From Kiritimatiellota bacterium B12222 (GTDB taxonomy: Bacteria; Verrucomicrobiota; Kiritimatiellia; SS1-B-03-39; UBA6053): a stretch of DNA of 64,000 nucleotides. The position numbers were made by a program, and so were the translations under genes. Positions 35,959 to 44,242 of the stretch are shown here, in pieces; the stretch's first letter is position 1, and the number at the start of each line of letters is the position of its first letter. The notes under the pieces were generated by a model, which saw only the letters and a list, made by a program, of their open reading frames with translations, did no database searches and had not been told where the DNA came from. Location of the stretch: NCBI GenBank assembly GCA_029719485.1, contig CP120722.1, positions 4,216,001 to 4,280,000 on the forward strand. The letters run 5' to 3'.

Positions 35959-36077
35959 CATCATACCCTGAAGACGTTTCATGAAAACCCAATCTTAGAA
36001 CTATTTTCTTTTATTCTGAAAGGCGTGATAAAAGCCCTCGACAAAGCCCCAAACTCCAGCCTTAAATCTCATCCATT

Positions 36078-37559
36078 ATGAACACACATTCCACCTCTCC
36101 TGTTTATCTCGCTGTCGATTTTGGTGCCGGGTCCGGTCGCGTCATTGCAGGAATTTTCGACCAGGATACTCTTCTGCTCGAAGAGGTGCACCGCTTTTCT
36201 AACCACGGAATCAACCTTGCCGGCACCTGGCATTGGAAAGTTAGCTCCCAATTCACCCACATTTTGGAAGGCCTTGAGAAAGCAGCCACCCAATATGGCG
36301 ATCGCATTCGGTCGGTCGGTATTGATACCTGGGGCGTAGATTACGGGCTCATCGATGCCTCTGGTAGCCTCCTCGGCATTCCGGTGCAATACCGAGACGC
36401 ACGCACCGACGGAAAAATGGAGGACGCGTTTAAAACCATCTCCGCCCAAGAGCTCTATCAGGCCACAGGCAATCAGTTCATGCCTTTTAATACTCTTTTT
36501 CAGTTTTTAGCCGAACAAAGTCGCAACCCCGGACGTCTAGCAGCCGCCGAACGTTTTCTGCTTATACCCGATTTGTTCAATTTTTGGCTGACCGGAAATG
36601 CGAGCAACGAAGCCACCAATGCCAGCACCACCCAATTGGTTAATGCCGCCACCGGCGAATGGGCCTGGGATGTGATCGATCTCCTCAAACTCCCTCGCAA
36701 ACTCTTTCAAAAAATCACCCCTCCTGGCACATCCTTGGGTGATGTCCTTCCCCACATCGCCCAAAGCACGGGACTCAAAGCCAAGGTAGTAACGGTCGGC
36801 AGTCATGATACCGCCGCAGCATATGCGGCCGTACCCACCAACGAAGAAAATGCCGTTTTCCTGTCTTCGGGCACCTGGTCTTTACTCGGAACCTTGGTTG
36901 AAAATGCGGTAATTACCGATGAGAGTTTCAAACACGCCTTCACCAATGAACGCGCAGTCGGCGGCAAAATACGTCTGCTGAAAAACATTTGTGGCATGTG
37001 GCTGATTCAAGAGTGCAAACGCACCTGGGATGAGCAAGGCGACTGCTCCTGGGAAACGCTCATCGCCGAAGCCGAAGCCGCCCCCGCTTTTGTTTCGCTG
37101 ATCGACCCTGATGATCCACGACTGGCCAGCCCCTGCGATATGCCCACCCGCCTAAATGAAGTCTGTGAAGCCACGGGACAACCCGTGCCCGCCAGTCGGG
37201 GCGCCCTCACCCGCATGATTTTCGAAAGCATGGCCCTCAAATACCGAATCGTATTCGACAACCTACAAAAAGTCGTGGGATACAAACTCGGGACCTTTCA
37301 TGTGGTCGGCGGCGGATGCCAAAACGCCCTACTCAATCAATTCACCGCCAACGCCCTCCAAAAACAAGTAGTCGCAGGACCTGTCGAAGCCACGGCCGCC
37401 GGCAATCTACTTTCGCAATTAATGGCCGATAACCAAATCGCCTCTTTACGCGAAGGCAGTGAGCTCATTCGCCGCTCTTTTGAAGTCAAAACCTTTGATC
37501 CTGAAACCAGCCCCGAATGGCCACAAGCTTTACACCGCTACCAAAACATGATGGCATAA
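36078..37559 (+). CDS. rhaB: Rhamnulokinase (FGGY kinase)
   Basis: 493 aa. FGGY carbohydrate kinase: VDFGAGSGRVIAG at the N-terminus binds phosphate, DTWGVDYGLID and YRDARTDG are typical of rhamnulokinases, and GTWSLLG and VVGGGCQN form the ATP site. It phosphorylates L-rhamnulose to the 1-phosphate in rhamnose breakdown. rhaA and rhaD are not in the window. TCGACA, 18 bases, TTAAAT, ten bases and ATG, with no ribosome site, suggest a very short leader. Confidence 0.88.
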   Translation: MNTHSTSPVYLAVDFGAGSGRVIAGIFDQDTLLLEEVHRFSNHGINLAGTWHWKVSSQFTHILEGLEKAATQYGDRIRSVGIDTWGVDYGLIDASGSLLGIPVQYRDARTDGKMEDAFKTISAQELYQATGNQFMPFNTLFQFLAEQSRNPGRLAAAERFLLIPDLFNFWLTGNASNEATNASTTQLVNAATGEWAWDVIDLLKLPRKLFQKITPPGTSLGDVLPHIAQSTGLKAKVVTVGSHDTAAAYAAVPTNEENAVFLSSGTWSLLGTLVENAVITDESFKHAFTNERAVGGKIRLLKNICGMWLIQECKRTWDEQGDCSWETLIAEAEAAPAFVSLIDPDDPRLASPCDMPTRLNEVCEATGQPVPASRGALTRMIFESMALKYRIVFDNLQKVVGYKLGTFHVVGGGCQNALLNQFTANALQKQVVAGPVEATAAGNLLSQLMADNQIASLREGSELIRRSFEVKTFDPETSPEWPQALHRYQNMMA

Positions 37560-37739
37560 CCCCCATGAAGCCCCCATCCCTTCATGGTAAATTTCTTGCC
37601 CCTCTACCCAAGAACCTAAACCGAATGAAGTTCTACCATGAAGTGCATGAAGTTCATGAAGCTGAGCACCTCAAAAACTCTTCTTAATTTAAATACCCCC
37701 AACCCCTTCATGCCCTTCAATCCCTTCATGGTAAATCTC
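37560..37739. repeat. CTTCATG-rich intergenic repeat
   Basis: CCCTTCATGGTAAAT occurs twice in direct orientation, shortly after rhaB and just before 37740, and the inverse (TACCATGAAG, GCATGAAGTTCATGAAG) lies between them. The short period around CTTCATG suggests a simple-sequence or REP-like element between rhaB and the convergent selO. It holds no gene. Confidence 0.6.
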
Positions 37740-39116
37740 TTAAGTACCGCAGAAGGTTTTATACCCCGTAGCCCCTTTGGCTGGTGCCTCCCCTAATGCA
37801 CCATAGTCACGTTCCCGATTGTAGGGATCTGAAAGTAAATCAACCAACTGCTCAACAGGTTTTAAATTGCCTTCGCCTGCAGCATTGAGAGCCGCTTCTA
37901 CCAGATGATTTCGTGGAATCACAGCGGGATTGTGTTGGCGCATTTTGCCCCACACATCCTCTTCGCCAACCATACGTTTTGTCCAATCCACATGCCAGTC
38001 TTCAAAACCGGGCAAAGCCACAGCCGGATCCAACTTCAGAAAGGTTTGAGTGTAGTCCAACTCATGCGCTTGCATAAGATTTAACAAGTCTCCTACCAAT
38101 TGATCATCCCCTTCTCGCAAAGAATCCAAGCCCAACTTCGCATTCATTTCCTTTTGCCACGCGGCCCTGAAAAGAAGGGGAAAACGATCCAGACACTCTT
38201 TGGCCATTTCTTCGGCAGCCCCCTCCTCATCGTCCATCACTTCCAACAACGCACTGGCCAGCACCGCCATATTCCAATGAGTGATTTGTGGCTGATTTCC
38301 ATAGGCATAGCGCCCCTGCTGATCAATAGAACTGAACACCGTTTCAGGATCATATCTATCCATAAACGCGCAGGGACCGTAATCAATGGTTTCACCTGAA
38401 ATCGTCACATTATCGGTATTCATCACCCCATGCACAAAGCCCACAGCCATCCATTTTGCCACCAAGGAAGCCTGACGCTCGATCACTCCTTGAAAAAAGG
38501 CCTGCACACTTTCACAACCCGCATCGTGTCGATCAATGGCAAAACGAAGCAAAGCCTGCAAGGCCCGCTCATCCTGATAACTCGCAGCAAACTCAAAGGT
38601 ACCCACCCTCAAATGGCTCGACGCAATACGGGTAAGAATCGCCCCCGGCAATGGCGTTTCTCTATACACAGGCTCCCCCGTTCCCACCACACAAAGTGAA
38701 CGCGTGGTCGGAATCCCCAAGCCATGCATGGCTTCGCTGATCACATACTCGCGCAACATCGGCTCCAATGCCGCCCGTCCGTCTCCCCCACGCGAAAAGT
38801 GGGTACGCCCCGATCCCTTCAATTGCACATCAAAGCGTCGACCCGCCTTATCCAACACTTCGCCCAGCAACAGCGCACGGCCATCCCCCAACATGGTAAA
38901 ATGACCAAACTGATGTCCCGCATAGGCCTGAGAAATGGGCGAGAGCGTTTCAGGAAAAGCCGCACCCGCATACAGCGACACATCTTCCTCCAGCCCCAAC
39001 TCCGCCGCCAAAGCCGTATTCCAAATGACCATTTCCGGCTGGGCCACCGGTTGAGGAGACTGCTGTTCGTAAAAAACAGAGGGTAAAGAGCAATATGTGG
39101 AATCAATAAAAGGCAT
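37740..39116 (-). CDS. selO: Protein adenylyltransferase SelO (YdiU/UPF0061)
   Basis: 458 aa. YAGHQFGHFTMLGDGRALLLGE, LKGSGRTHFSRGGDGRAAL, the REYVISEAMHGLGIPTTRSL stretch and HGVMNTDNVTISGETIDYGP are the signatures of the SelO pseudokinase. These bind ATP in a flipped pose and transfer AMP to protein Ser, Thr or Tyr, with a redox-linked role in oxidative stress. The C-terminus ends TFCGT: Cys takes the place of the selenocysteine of some homologues. GAGGT lies directly before the ATG. No partner genes. Confidence 0.93.
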   Translation of the reverse strand: MPFIDSTYCSLPSVFYEQQSPQPVAQPEMVIWNTALAAELGLEEDVSLYAGAAFPETLSPISQAYAGHQFGHFTMLGDGRALLLGEVLDKAGRRFDVQLKGSGRTHFSRGGDGRAALEPMLREYVISEAMHGLGIPTTRSLCVVGTGEPVYRETPLPGAILTRIASSHLRVGTFEFAASYQDERALQALLRFAIDRHDAGCESVQAFFQGVIERQASLVAKWMAVGFVHGVMNTDNVTISGETIDYGPCAFMDRYDPETVFSSIDQQGRYAYGNQPQITHWNMAVLASALLEVMDDEEGAAEEMAKECLDRFPLLFRAAWQKEMNAKLGLDSLREGDDQLVGDLLNLMQAHELDYTQTFLKLDPAVALPGFEDWHVDWTKRMVGEEDVWGKMRQHNPAVIPRNHLVEAALNAAGEGNLKPVEQLVDLLSDPYNRERDYGALGEAPAKGATGYKTFCGT

Positions 39117-39160
39117 ACCTCAACCTACATGGCTTTCTTATCCGCGCAAGCAAATCAACC

Positions 39161-39303
39161 CACCCCAAACTCTGAGCTCGCCTCGGAGTGCGGAGTCGTC
39201 CGAAAACCCCACCCCAAACTCTGAGCTTGCCTCGGAGTGCGGAGTCGTCCGAAAACCCCACCCCAAACTCTGAGCTTGCCTCGGAGTGCGGAGTCGTCCG
39301 AGA
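39161..39303. repeat. Three 49-bp tandem repeats
   Basis: Units beginning CACCCCAAACTCTGAGC start at 39161, 39210 and 39259. They are nearly identical; the first has GCTCGCC for GCTTGCC, and the third changes near its end. They lie between the divergent selO and MATE genes. Confidence 0.9.
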
Positions 39304-39386
39304 CCAGCTCGCGCCCTCAGCACAGAAGACTAAAGAAGGACTATACGAATTGCATGTTTCGCAGAATGTCGTAAAAGCAATGCCTT

Positions 39387-40754
39387 ATGTCAAAAGCAGG
39401 CGCTCCATCATTAATTTCAGGTCCCGTTGGTTCCGAATTGCTTCGGATGACAGGCCCCATGACGGTGGGCTTGATCGCAAACATGCTGTTTAACTTGGTT
39501 GATACCTACTTCATCGGCAAACTGGGACAACAGGAACTCGCCGCCATGGCATTTACCTTCCCCATCGTCTTTTTCGTCACCGGCAGCAGTATGGGCATGA
39601 GCATCGGCGTCTCCTCCGTGGTATCCCGCGCCATTGGCTCCGGAGCCGGCCAACGGGTGCGCTTGCTCACCTCCCACAGCCTGTTGCTGGGGATTTTTAT
39701 GGTAATCGGCCTGGTGGCCGTGGGCTATCCTCTGCTCAACCCCATCCTCCGGGCTATGGGCGCGAGCGAGGAATTGATCCCCATGATCCGATCCTATTTG
39801 TTACCCTGGGGCTGTGGCATTGTCTTTCTGGTCACCCCCATGATTGGCAATTCCGTCATCCGCTCCACCGGAGACACCCTCATCCCCAGCATGGTCATGC
39901 TCATTGCCGGGGGGATCAATGTGATTTTGGACCCCATCTTCATCTTTGGCTGGGGACCCATTCCCTCCATGCAACTTAAAGGTGCAGCCTTGGCCACCAT
40001 TACGGCCTACGGATGTATTTGCCTGGTCATGCTATGCCTGCTTCACTTCAAATATAAGTTATTGGAGTTCCAATGGGGTGGACTGCGAAACTTACTCACC
40101 TCCTGGAAAGAAGTGCTCGAAATCGGCCTGCCCGCAGTACTCACCAACCAAATGATTCCTGTAGCCAATGGGGTATTAACCGCCTTGATCGCGGGTTATG
40201 GAGATGCCGCCGTGGCCGCCTGGGGCGTCAGCACCCGACTCGAATCCCTCATGATGGCCCCCTTCTTTGCCCTCTCCACCGTGATGGCCCCCTTTGTGGG
40301 ACAAAACACAGGCGCCGGACGGGATGACCGCATCAGCGAATCCCTTCGCTTTTGCGGAAAACTCTGCTGCAGTGGCAGTTTCATCATTTGGATTACCGTC
40401 GCCCTCTGTGGCGCTCCGATTGCCCGCCTGTTTACCGACAATCCGGAAACCATGCATCTCATTCAGTTGCACCTGTGGATCGTCCCCGTCAGCTACGGAT
40501 TCTTCGCCTGGAAACTCCAGTTCACCTCCGCGTTTAACGCCCAAAAGCATCCGCTCTATTCCACCGCAACTTTCCTCGGCCGCTTCTTCCTGCTGATGAT
40601 TCCCATGGCCTGGGTGGGTCAATATTTTTACGGACTCCCCGGCTTCTACAGCGGCATCGCCCTCAGCAACGTCGGTGCCCTCCTCCTCGCCGCCGGCCTC
40701 TGGAAACTCTTGCATAGGAAGCGTAACTCAGACACTTGTCTACCGAAGGCATGA
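39387..40754 (+). CDS. MATE family multidrug efflux transporter
   Basis: 455 aa with 12 hydrophobic segments. MTVGLIANMLFNLVDTYFIG and QELAAMAFTFPI at the N-terminus and PAVLTNQMIPVANG at the start of the second half show the two-bundle MATE/DinF layout, and AALATITAYG is also typical. It exports cationic drugs or metabolites using a Na+ or H+ gradient from the inner membrane. TTGCAT, 16 bases, TAAAAG, nine bases, ATG may be its promoter. The 3' end leads into a hairpin-rich repeat region. Confidence 0.9.
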   Translation: MSKAGAPSLISGPVGSELLRMTGPMTVGLIANMLFNLVDTYFIGKLGQQELAAMAFTFPIVFFVTGSSMGMSIGVSSVVSRAIGSGAGQRVRLLTSHSLLLGIFMVIGLVAVGYPLLNPILRAMGASEELIPMIRSYLLPWGCGIVFLVTPMIGNSVIRSTGDTLIPSMVMLIAGGINVILDPIFIFGWGPIPSMQLKGAALATITAYGCICLVMLCLLHFKYKLLEFQWGGLRNLLTSWKEVLEIGLPAVLTNQMIPVANGVLTALIAGYGDAAVAAWGVSTRLESLMMAPFFALSTVMAPFVGQNTGAGRDDRISESLRFCGKLCCSGSFIIWITVALCGAPIARLFTDNPETMHLIQLHLWIVPVSYGFFAWKLQFTSAFNAQKHPLYSTATFLGRFFLLMIPMAWVGQYFYGLPGFYSGIALSNVGALLLAAGLWKLLHRKRNSDTCLPKA

Positions 40755-40791
40755 TTCCTGCCTGAGAACATCAGCGGCGACGCCGCGTATG

Positions 40792-41160
40792 CCCCCCCCC
40801 CCCCTCACACACACCAAAACAGCTCGGAGGGCTCTCCCAAAACCACCCCTGACAAAAAAACCGCAACCCGAGCCCCTAGAAAAGCCCACTACCCAAGCCC
40901 CAACCCAAGCTCCAGACCCAAACAACCCAAGCAAACTGCAAAGCAGTGTCCCCAAACCAGCCATGGGTGCAACCCATGGAAAGGAATTCCACAAAGCACA
41001 ACCCTGAAAGGGTGGCCCTATAACCCCCAAGACGCTGATTATCGATCGGCGCACAGTCCGCGCGTACATCTTCATAAACAACATCTTGGGTGAGCAGGTC
41101 GCGACGTAGCCGCTCCTGGTCACAGACAAGAATCATGCCTGCGGCAAACAAGTGTCTATG
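40792..41160. repeat. Hairpin-cluster repeat element with poly-C tract; gene-free
   Basis: A run of 13 C (40792-40804) is followed by Pro-codon-like CCA/CAA-rich sequence and then perfect small hairpins: ACTGC-AAA-GCAGT (40935-40947), CCATGGGT-GCA-ACCCATGG (40961-40979) and ACCCT-GAA-AGGGT (41001-41013). A related but diverged element lies at 58420-58660 in the other orientation. Open frames here are artefacts. This resembles a repeat family I recall from PVC and Bacteroidetes genomes. Confidence 0.7.
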
Positions 41161-41892
41161 TTACAGCTCCCGCACCCAGATATTTTTGAAACGCACCAAA
41201 TCACCATGATCCTGCAATTTCAGCGGACCTTTGTCGGCATGCGCTTTGTAGCCGGGCAGCACCCTGTGTTCGGTAGGACCTTTCAAGGTCACCGCGTGAT
41301 GCTGGACCACTCCATTCAACAATACGGTCACCACCGCAGGCGATACCAAATCTTCAGCATCAAACACCGGTGCCTTCCACAAAATGTCATACACATTCCA
41401 TTCACCCGGTTTGCGAATGGAATTCACCAAAGGCGGCGTTTGACCGTAAATACCGCCCACAGTGCCATCGGCATAGGTTGGATTTTCCCAGTTATCTAAA
41501 ACCTGAATTTCATATTGCCCCATCAGGAAAACCCCACTGTTACCACGTCCCTGCCCCATGCCTTTCACGACAGCGGGACTCATGAATTCTACATGCAATT
41601 GCATGCTGCCAAATTCCGCAGTGGTTTGAATATCGCCCACTCCGGGCACCACTTCCATGGCCTCATCTTCTACCAATTTCCATCCGCAAGCTTCGCCATC
41701 TCTGCAGTTGGTCCATCCTTCCAACGAGCTCCCATCAAATAAAATGACCGCATCACTCGGCACTTGGTTCGGTTCCGCTTTTACCACTGGCATTTGGGGA
41801 CGGGTGCCATCATGTACATGATAGCCACTAGATAGTACCGGAGTATCAGAATATCCCAGATGTTCGTTTTCAAGTTGTCGTATAGGTTCCAT
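41161..41892 (-). CDS. DUF1080 / 3-keto-disaccharide hydrolase domain protein
   Basis: 243 aa, no signal peptide. After a YSDTPVLSSGYHVHDGTRPQ lead-in comes VILFDGSSLEGWTNCRDGEA, the start of the LamG-like DUF1080 domain. GNSGVFLMGQYEIQVLDNW and GGIYGQTPPLVNSIRKPGEW are the core signatures, and the end is FKNIWVREL. Members hydrolyse 3-keto-glycosides made by C3-oxidising dehydrogenases. The gene follows a Gfo/Idh/MocA gene by 109 bases, so the two can form an oxidise-then-cleave pathway. The AraC gene at 43129 is divergent from the pair. Confidence 0.88.
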   Translation of the reverse strand: MEPIRQLENEHLGYSDTPVLSSGYHVHDGTRPQMPVVKAEPNQVPSDAVILFDGSSLEGWTNCRDGEACGWKLVEDEAMEVVPGVGDIQTTAEFGSMQLHVEFMSPAVVKGMGQGRGNSGVFLMGQYEIQVLDNWENPTYADGTVGGIYGQTPPLVNSIRKPGEWNVYDILWKAPVFDAEDLVSPAVVTVLLNGVVQHHAVTLKGPTEHRVLPGYKAHADKGPLKLQDHGDLVRFKNIWVREL

Positions 41893-42001
41893 TTCTTTTC
41901 CTTGGTTTAATTTTCAAATTTCAAATTTTTGATTTCAAATGTCGCTCGTCTTGGCCATCGCGAAACACTGCTCGGATAGACGGACCTTTCCCTCTCTCTG
42001 C

Positions 42002-43066
42002 TTACAGCAGTGCAAAGGCGGTGGGGAATTCCTCTTTAATGTTCACTTCCTTCCCTCGAGCGGCACTTTCGTACAGCGCTTCAAGAATCACTTGCATGCG
42101 AATACCATCTTCCATGTTGGCACGGAAAGGCTTGTCATCCAAAATACAATCCACCAATGATTCCGTTGAACTGGCTCCATGCATTTTGTCGCAGACCAAT
42201 CGCGACGCCAGGGGCACCCCGTTGACCTCATGGTTGTAAATATAATCCAACCCATTTTTACCCTCCGCGATTTCCAATCCGCCTTTATTACCGATTAGTT
42301 TAAAGGCCTGCTGAGAATAGGTCTGCTGATATCCCGCCCAAGACGCTTCAAAGATCAAAGAAGCTCCATTTTCAAAACGCACAAATCCAGTGGCGTAATC
42401 TTCTACATCAAATTTTACATTTTCTTTTTTCGCCCGGGGAACGCCCCGTTGATAATGCGTAATCCCCGAAACAGTCACCGGCTTAGGACGTCCCATCAAC
42501 CACAACGCCATGTCGATTTTATGAATACCAATATCTAAAAGCGGACCACCACCAGACAATTCTTTCTGACCAAACCAGCCGCCAAAGCCCGGAATCCAGT
42601 CTCGACGCGTCCACTCTGTGTAAGCGTGATAAACCTCTCCAAAAGCGCCACTTTCCATCAGTTCATGCGCCGCATTGTTCTCTTGGGTGAAACGTTGCGA
42701 GAGGTTCATAAAAATACGTTTGCCCGTTTTTAATGCCACTTGCTCCATACGCAGAGCCGACGCCAAACTGGTGCTCATCGGCTTTTCGCATAACACATCC
42801 GCCCCCGCCTCCAAACAGGCAATGGTCACCGGTTCATGTAAGAAATTCGGAAGTGCGACCGACACCACATCAGGGTTACACTCTTTCAGCATCTCAACGT
42901 AATCCGAAAATCCTTTTGCTTCAGGCGCTTCAGCAATCCCCTTTGCGACCTTGGCTTCATCTAAATCAACCACTCCCACCACTTTCGCCCGGGAATTATC
43001 CAAATACCCACGTAAATGCCCCATCCCCATTCCCAAACCAATTACCGCACATCTTAGCTTTTCCAT
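42002..43066 (-). CDS. Gfo/Idh/MocA family oxidoreductase
   Basis: 354 aa. VIGLGMGMGHLRGYLDNS forms the nucleotide site, VVGVVDLDEAK follows, and LCEKPMSTS is the EKP motif. GGGPLLDIGIHKIDMALWLMG carries the usual D-x3-H active-site pair. Cytoplasmic and NAD(P)-dependent, it acts on a sugar or glycoside. With the DUF1080 gene after it, C3 oxidation of a glycoside is the preferred reading. It is divergent from an AraC gene; TATTCCT repeats (43076 and 43095) lie between. Confidence 0.9.
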   Translation of the reverse strand: MEKLRCAVIGLGMGMGHLRGYLDNSRAKVVGVVDLDEAKVAKGIAEAPEAKGFSDYVEMLKECNPDVVSVALPNFLHEPVTIACLEAGADVLCEKPMSTSLASALRMEQVALKTGKRIFMNLSQRFTQENNAAHELMESGAFGEVYHAYTEWTRRDWIPGFGGWFGQKELSGGGPLLDIGIHKIDMALWLMGRPKPVTVSGITHYQRGVPRAKKENVKFDVEDYATGFVRFENGASLIFEASWAGYQQTYSQQAFKLIGNKGGLEIAEGKNGLDYIYNHEVNGVPLASRLVCDKMHGASSTESLVDCILDDKPFRANMEDGIRMQVILEALYESAARGKEVNIKEEFPTAFALL

Positions 43067-43128
43067 AATTGAACCTATTCCTAAAAGAGTTGATTATTCC
43101 TTAAAAACAAGAGAATACCTGAATATTC

Positions 43129-44013
43129 ATGAAAACAAGTTCACAAAAATCTGATTTTATTAGTACTTTTCTGACATCCCAAAAAGGAAACCCTCAACAA
43201 GGGATTGCGAAGCCGGGGACCTATGTACGCAACGCCATTCGTTGGTGGTCTGCCCAGTGCCAAAACGGAAATGCGGGGTTGTTTTTTTTACATCCTATCG
43301 AAAAAGACAGTCATCTTGAGTGGAAGTTCTTTTTACAACTCCAAGGCGAAAATGAGCTGACTTCCCCCCAAACAACCCTGCGAATCCCCACAGGATCTGT
43401 CGGAGTCCTCCAAACCCGTCCCGGTGTGAAAGAAGAGTGGATACCCGATAGTCAGGGGCAGTATAGTCATCTCTTTATCGGCATTTATTCCGAACGACTT
43501 TCCTCCAACTTTGTTTATGACACCCCCGCACGCATCCGGAGCGCTATCAGCCTCCCTTTCACCCAAAACACCTTATTCCGTCGCATGCTTCACTTTGCCT
43601 CCAGCGCCCAACCCGCATCCTCACCCCACGCTCAGGTCATCGCAGATATCTTGCTAGATGGTATGCGCATCTCCACAGAAAACGCCCCTTCCCGCCTCAT
43701 TCAAAAAGCCTTACAACATATTTTAGATCATCCCTGTAACCCGGATCTCAGTGTAAAATGGATCGCCCAGCAACTCGACTGCCATCCCGATTATCTCTCC
43801 CGTCGCTTTCATCAGGAAACCGGAACGGCTCTTATGAAGTACGTGCGCAGTAAACGCATGGAAATCGCAGCCGATCTATTACATTCTCACAAAATGTGTG
43901 TCGCAGATGTTGCCGCAAGTTGTGGTTATCGAGATCATTCCTACTTCACCCGAATCTTTCATAAAACCTACGGCGTTATTCCCAGCCAATGGGTTCGAAA
44001 ATATCCACGCTAA
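43129..44013 (+). CDS. AraC family transcriptional regulator
   Basis: 294 aa. The N-terminal sensor part is diverged (residues about 20-180). The C-terminal domain is clear: VKWIAQQLDCHPDYLSRRFH, then VADVAASCGYRDHSYFTRIF and YGVIPSQWVRKY. It is divergent from the Gfo/Idh-DUF1080 pair and probably controls them. Direct repeats TATTCCT, 19 bases apart, in the shared region could be its half-sites. No good ribosome site precedes the ATG. Confidence 0.88.
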   Translation: MKTSSQKSDFISTFLTSQKGNPQQGIAKPGTYVRNAIRWWSAQCQNGNAGLFFLHPIEKDSHLEWKFFLQLQGENELTSPQTTLRIPTGSVGVLQTRPGVKEEWIPDSQGQYSHLFIGIYSERLSSNFVYDTPARIRSAISLPFTQNTLFRRMLHFASSAQPASSPHAQVIADILLDGMRISTENAPSRLIQKALQHILDHPCNPDLSVKWIAQQLDCHPDYLSRRFHQETGTALMKYVRSKRMEIAADLLHSHKMCVADVAASCGYRDHSYFTRIFHKTYGVIPSQWVRKYPR

Positions 44014-44242
44014 TGGAGGGGAACTCCAGTAAAACAACAAAAAAGTACCCCCTCAATCGCCCTCATATATTCACTCTAAAAGACCTTGTGTCGACCGCGC
44101 TAGCGCATAAAAGGGCCCATGCTGTTCGCAACATTTACATGGTCATCACGATGTCATATCCTCCTATACTCGGGTGTATTCCAACAGAAAACTCCCGAAG
44201 TTGGCCATCGGATGATTTATAGAACAAAAGGGAAAGGTACGC

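Noticed and set aside
40176..40715. 179-aa Gly/Glu-rich minus-strand frame
   Set aside because: It is antisense to the MATE transporter; composition is typical of complementary codons of membrane proteins.
40740..41151. Minus-strand frames with FVEFLSMGCTHGWFG
   Set aside because: They translate the hairpin-cluster repeat and have no protein-like conservation or ribosome site.
43989..44222. 77-aa frame after the third AraC gene
   Set aside because: It overlaps the AraC end, lacks a ribosome site and has no recognisable features.
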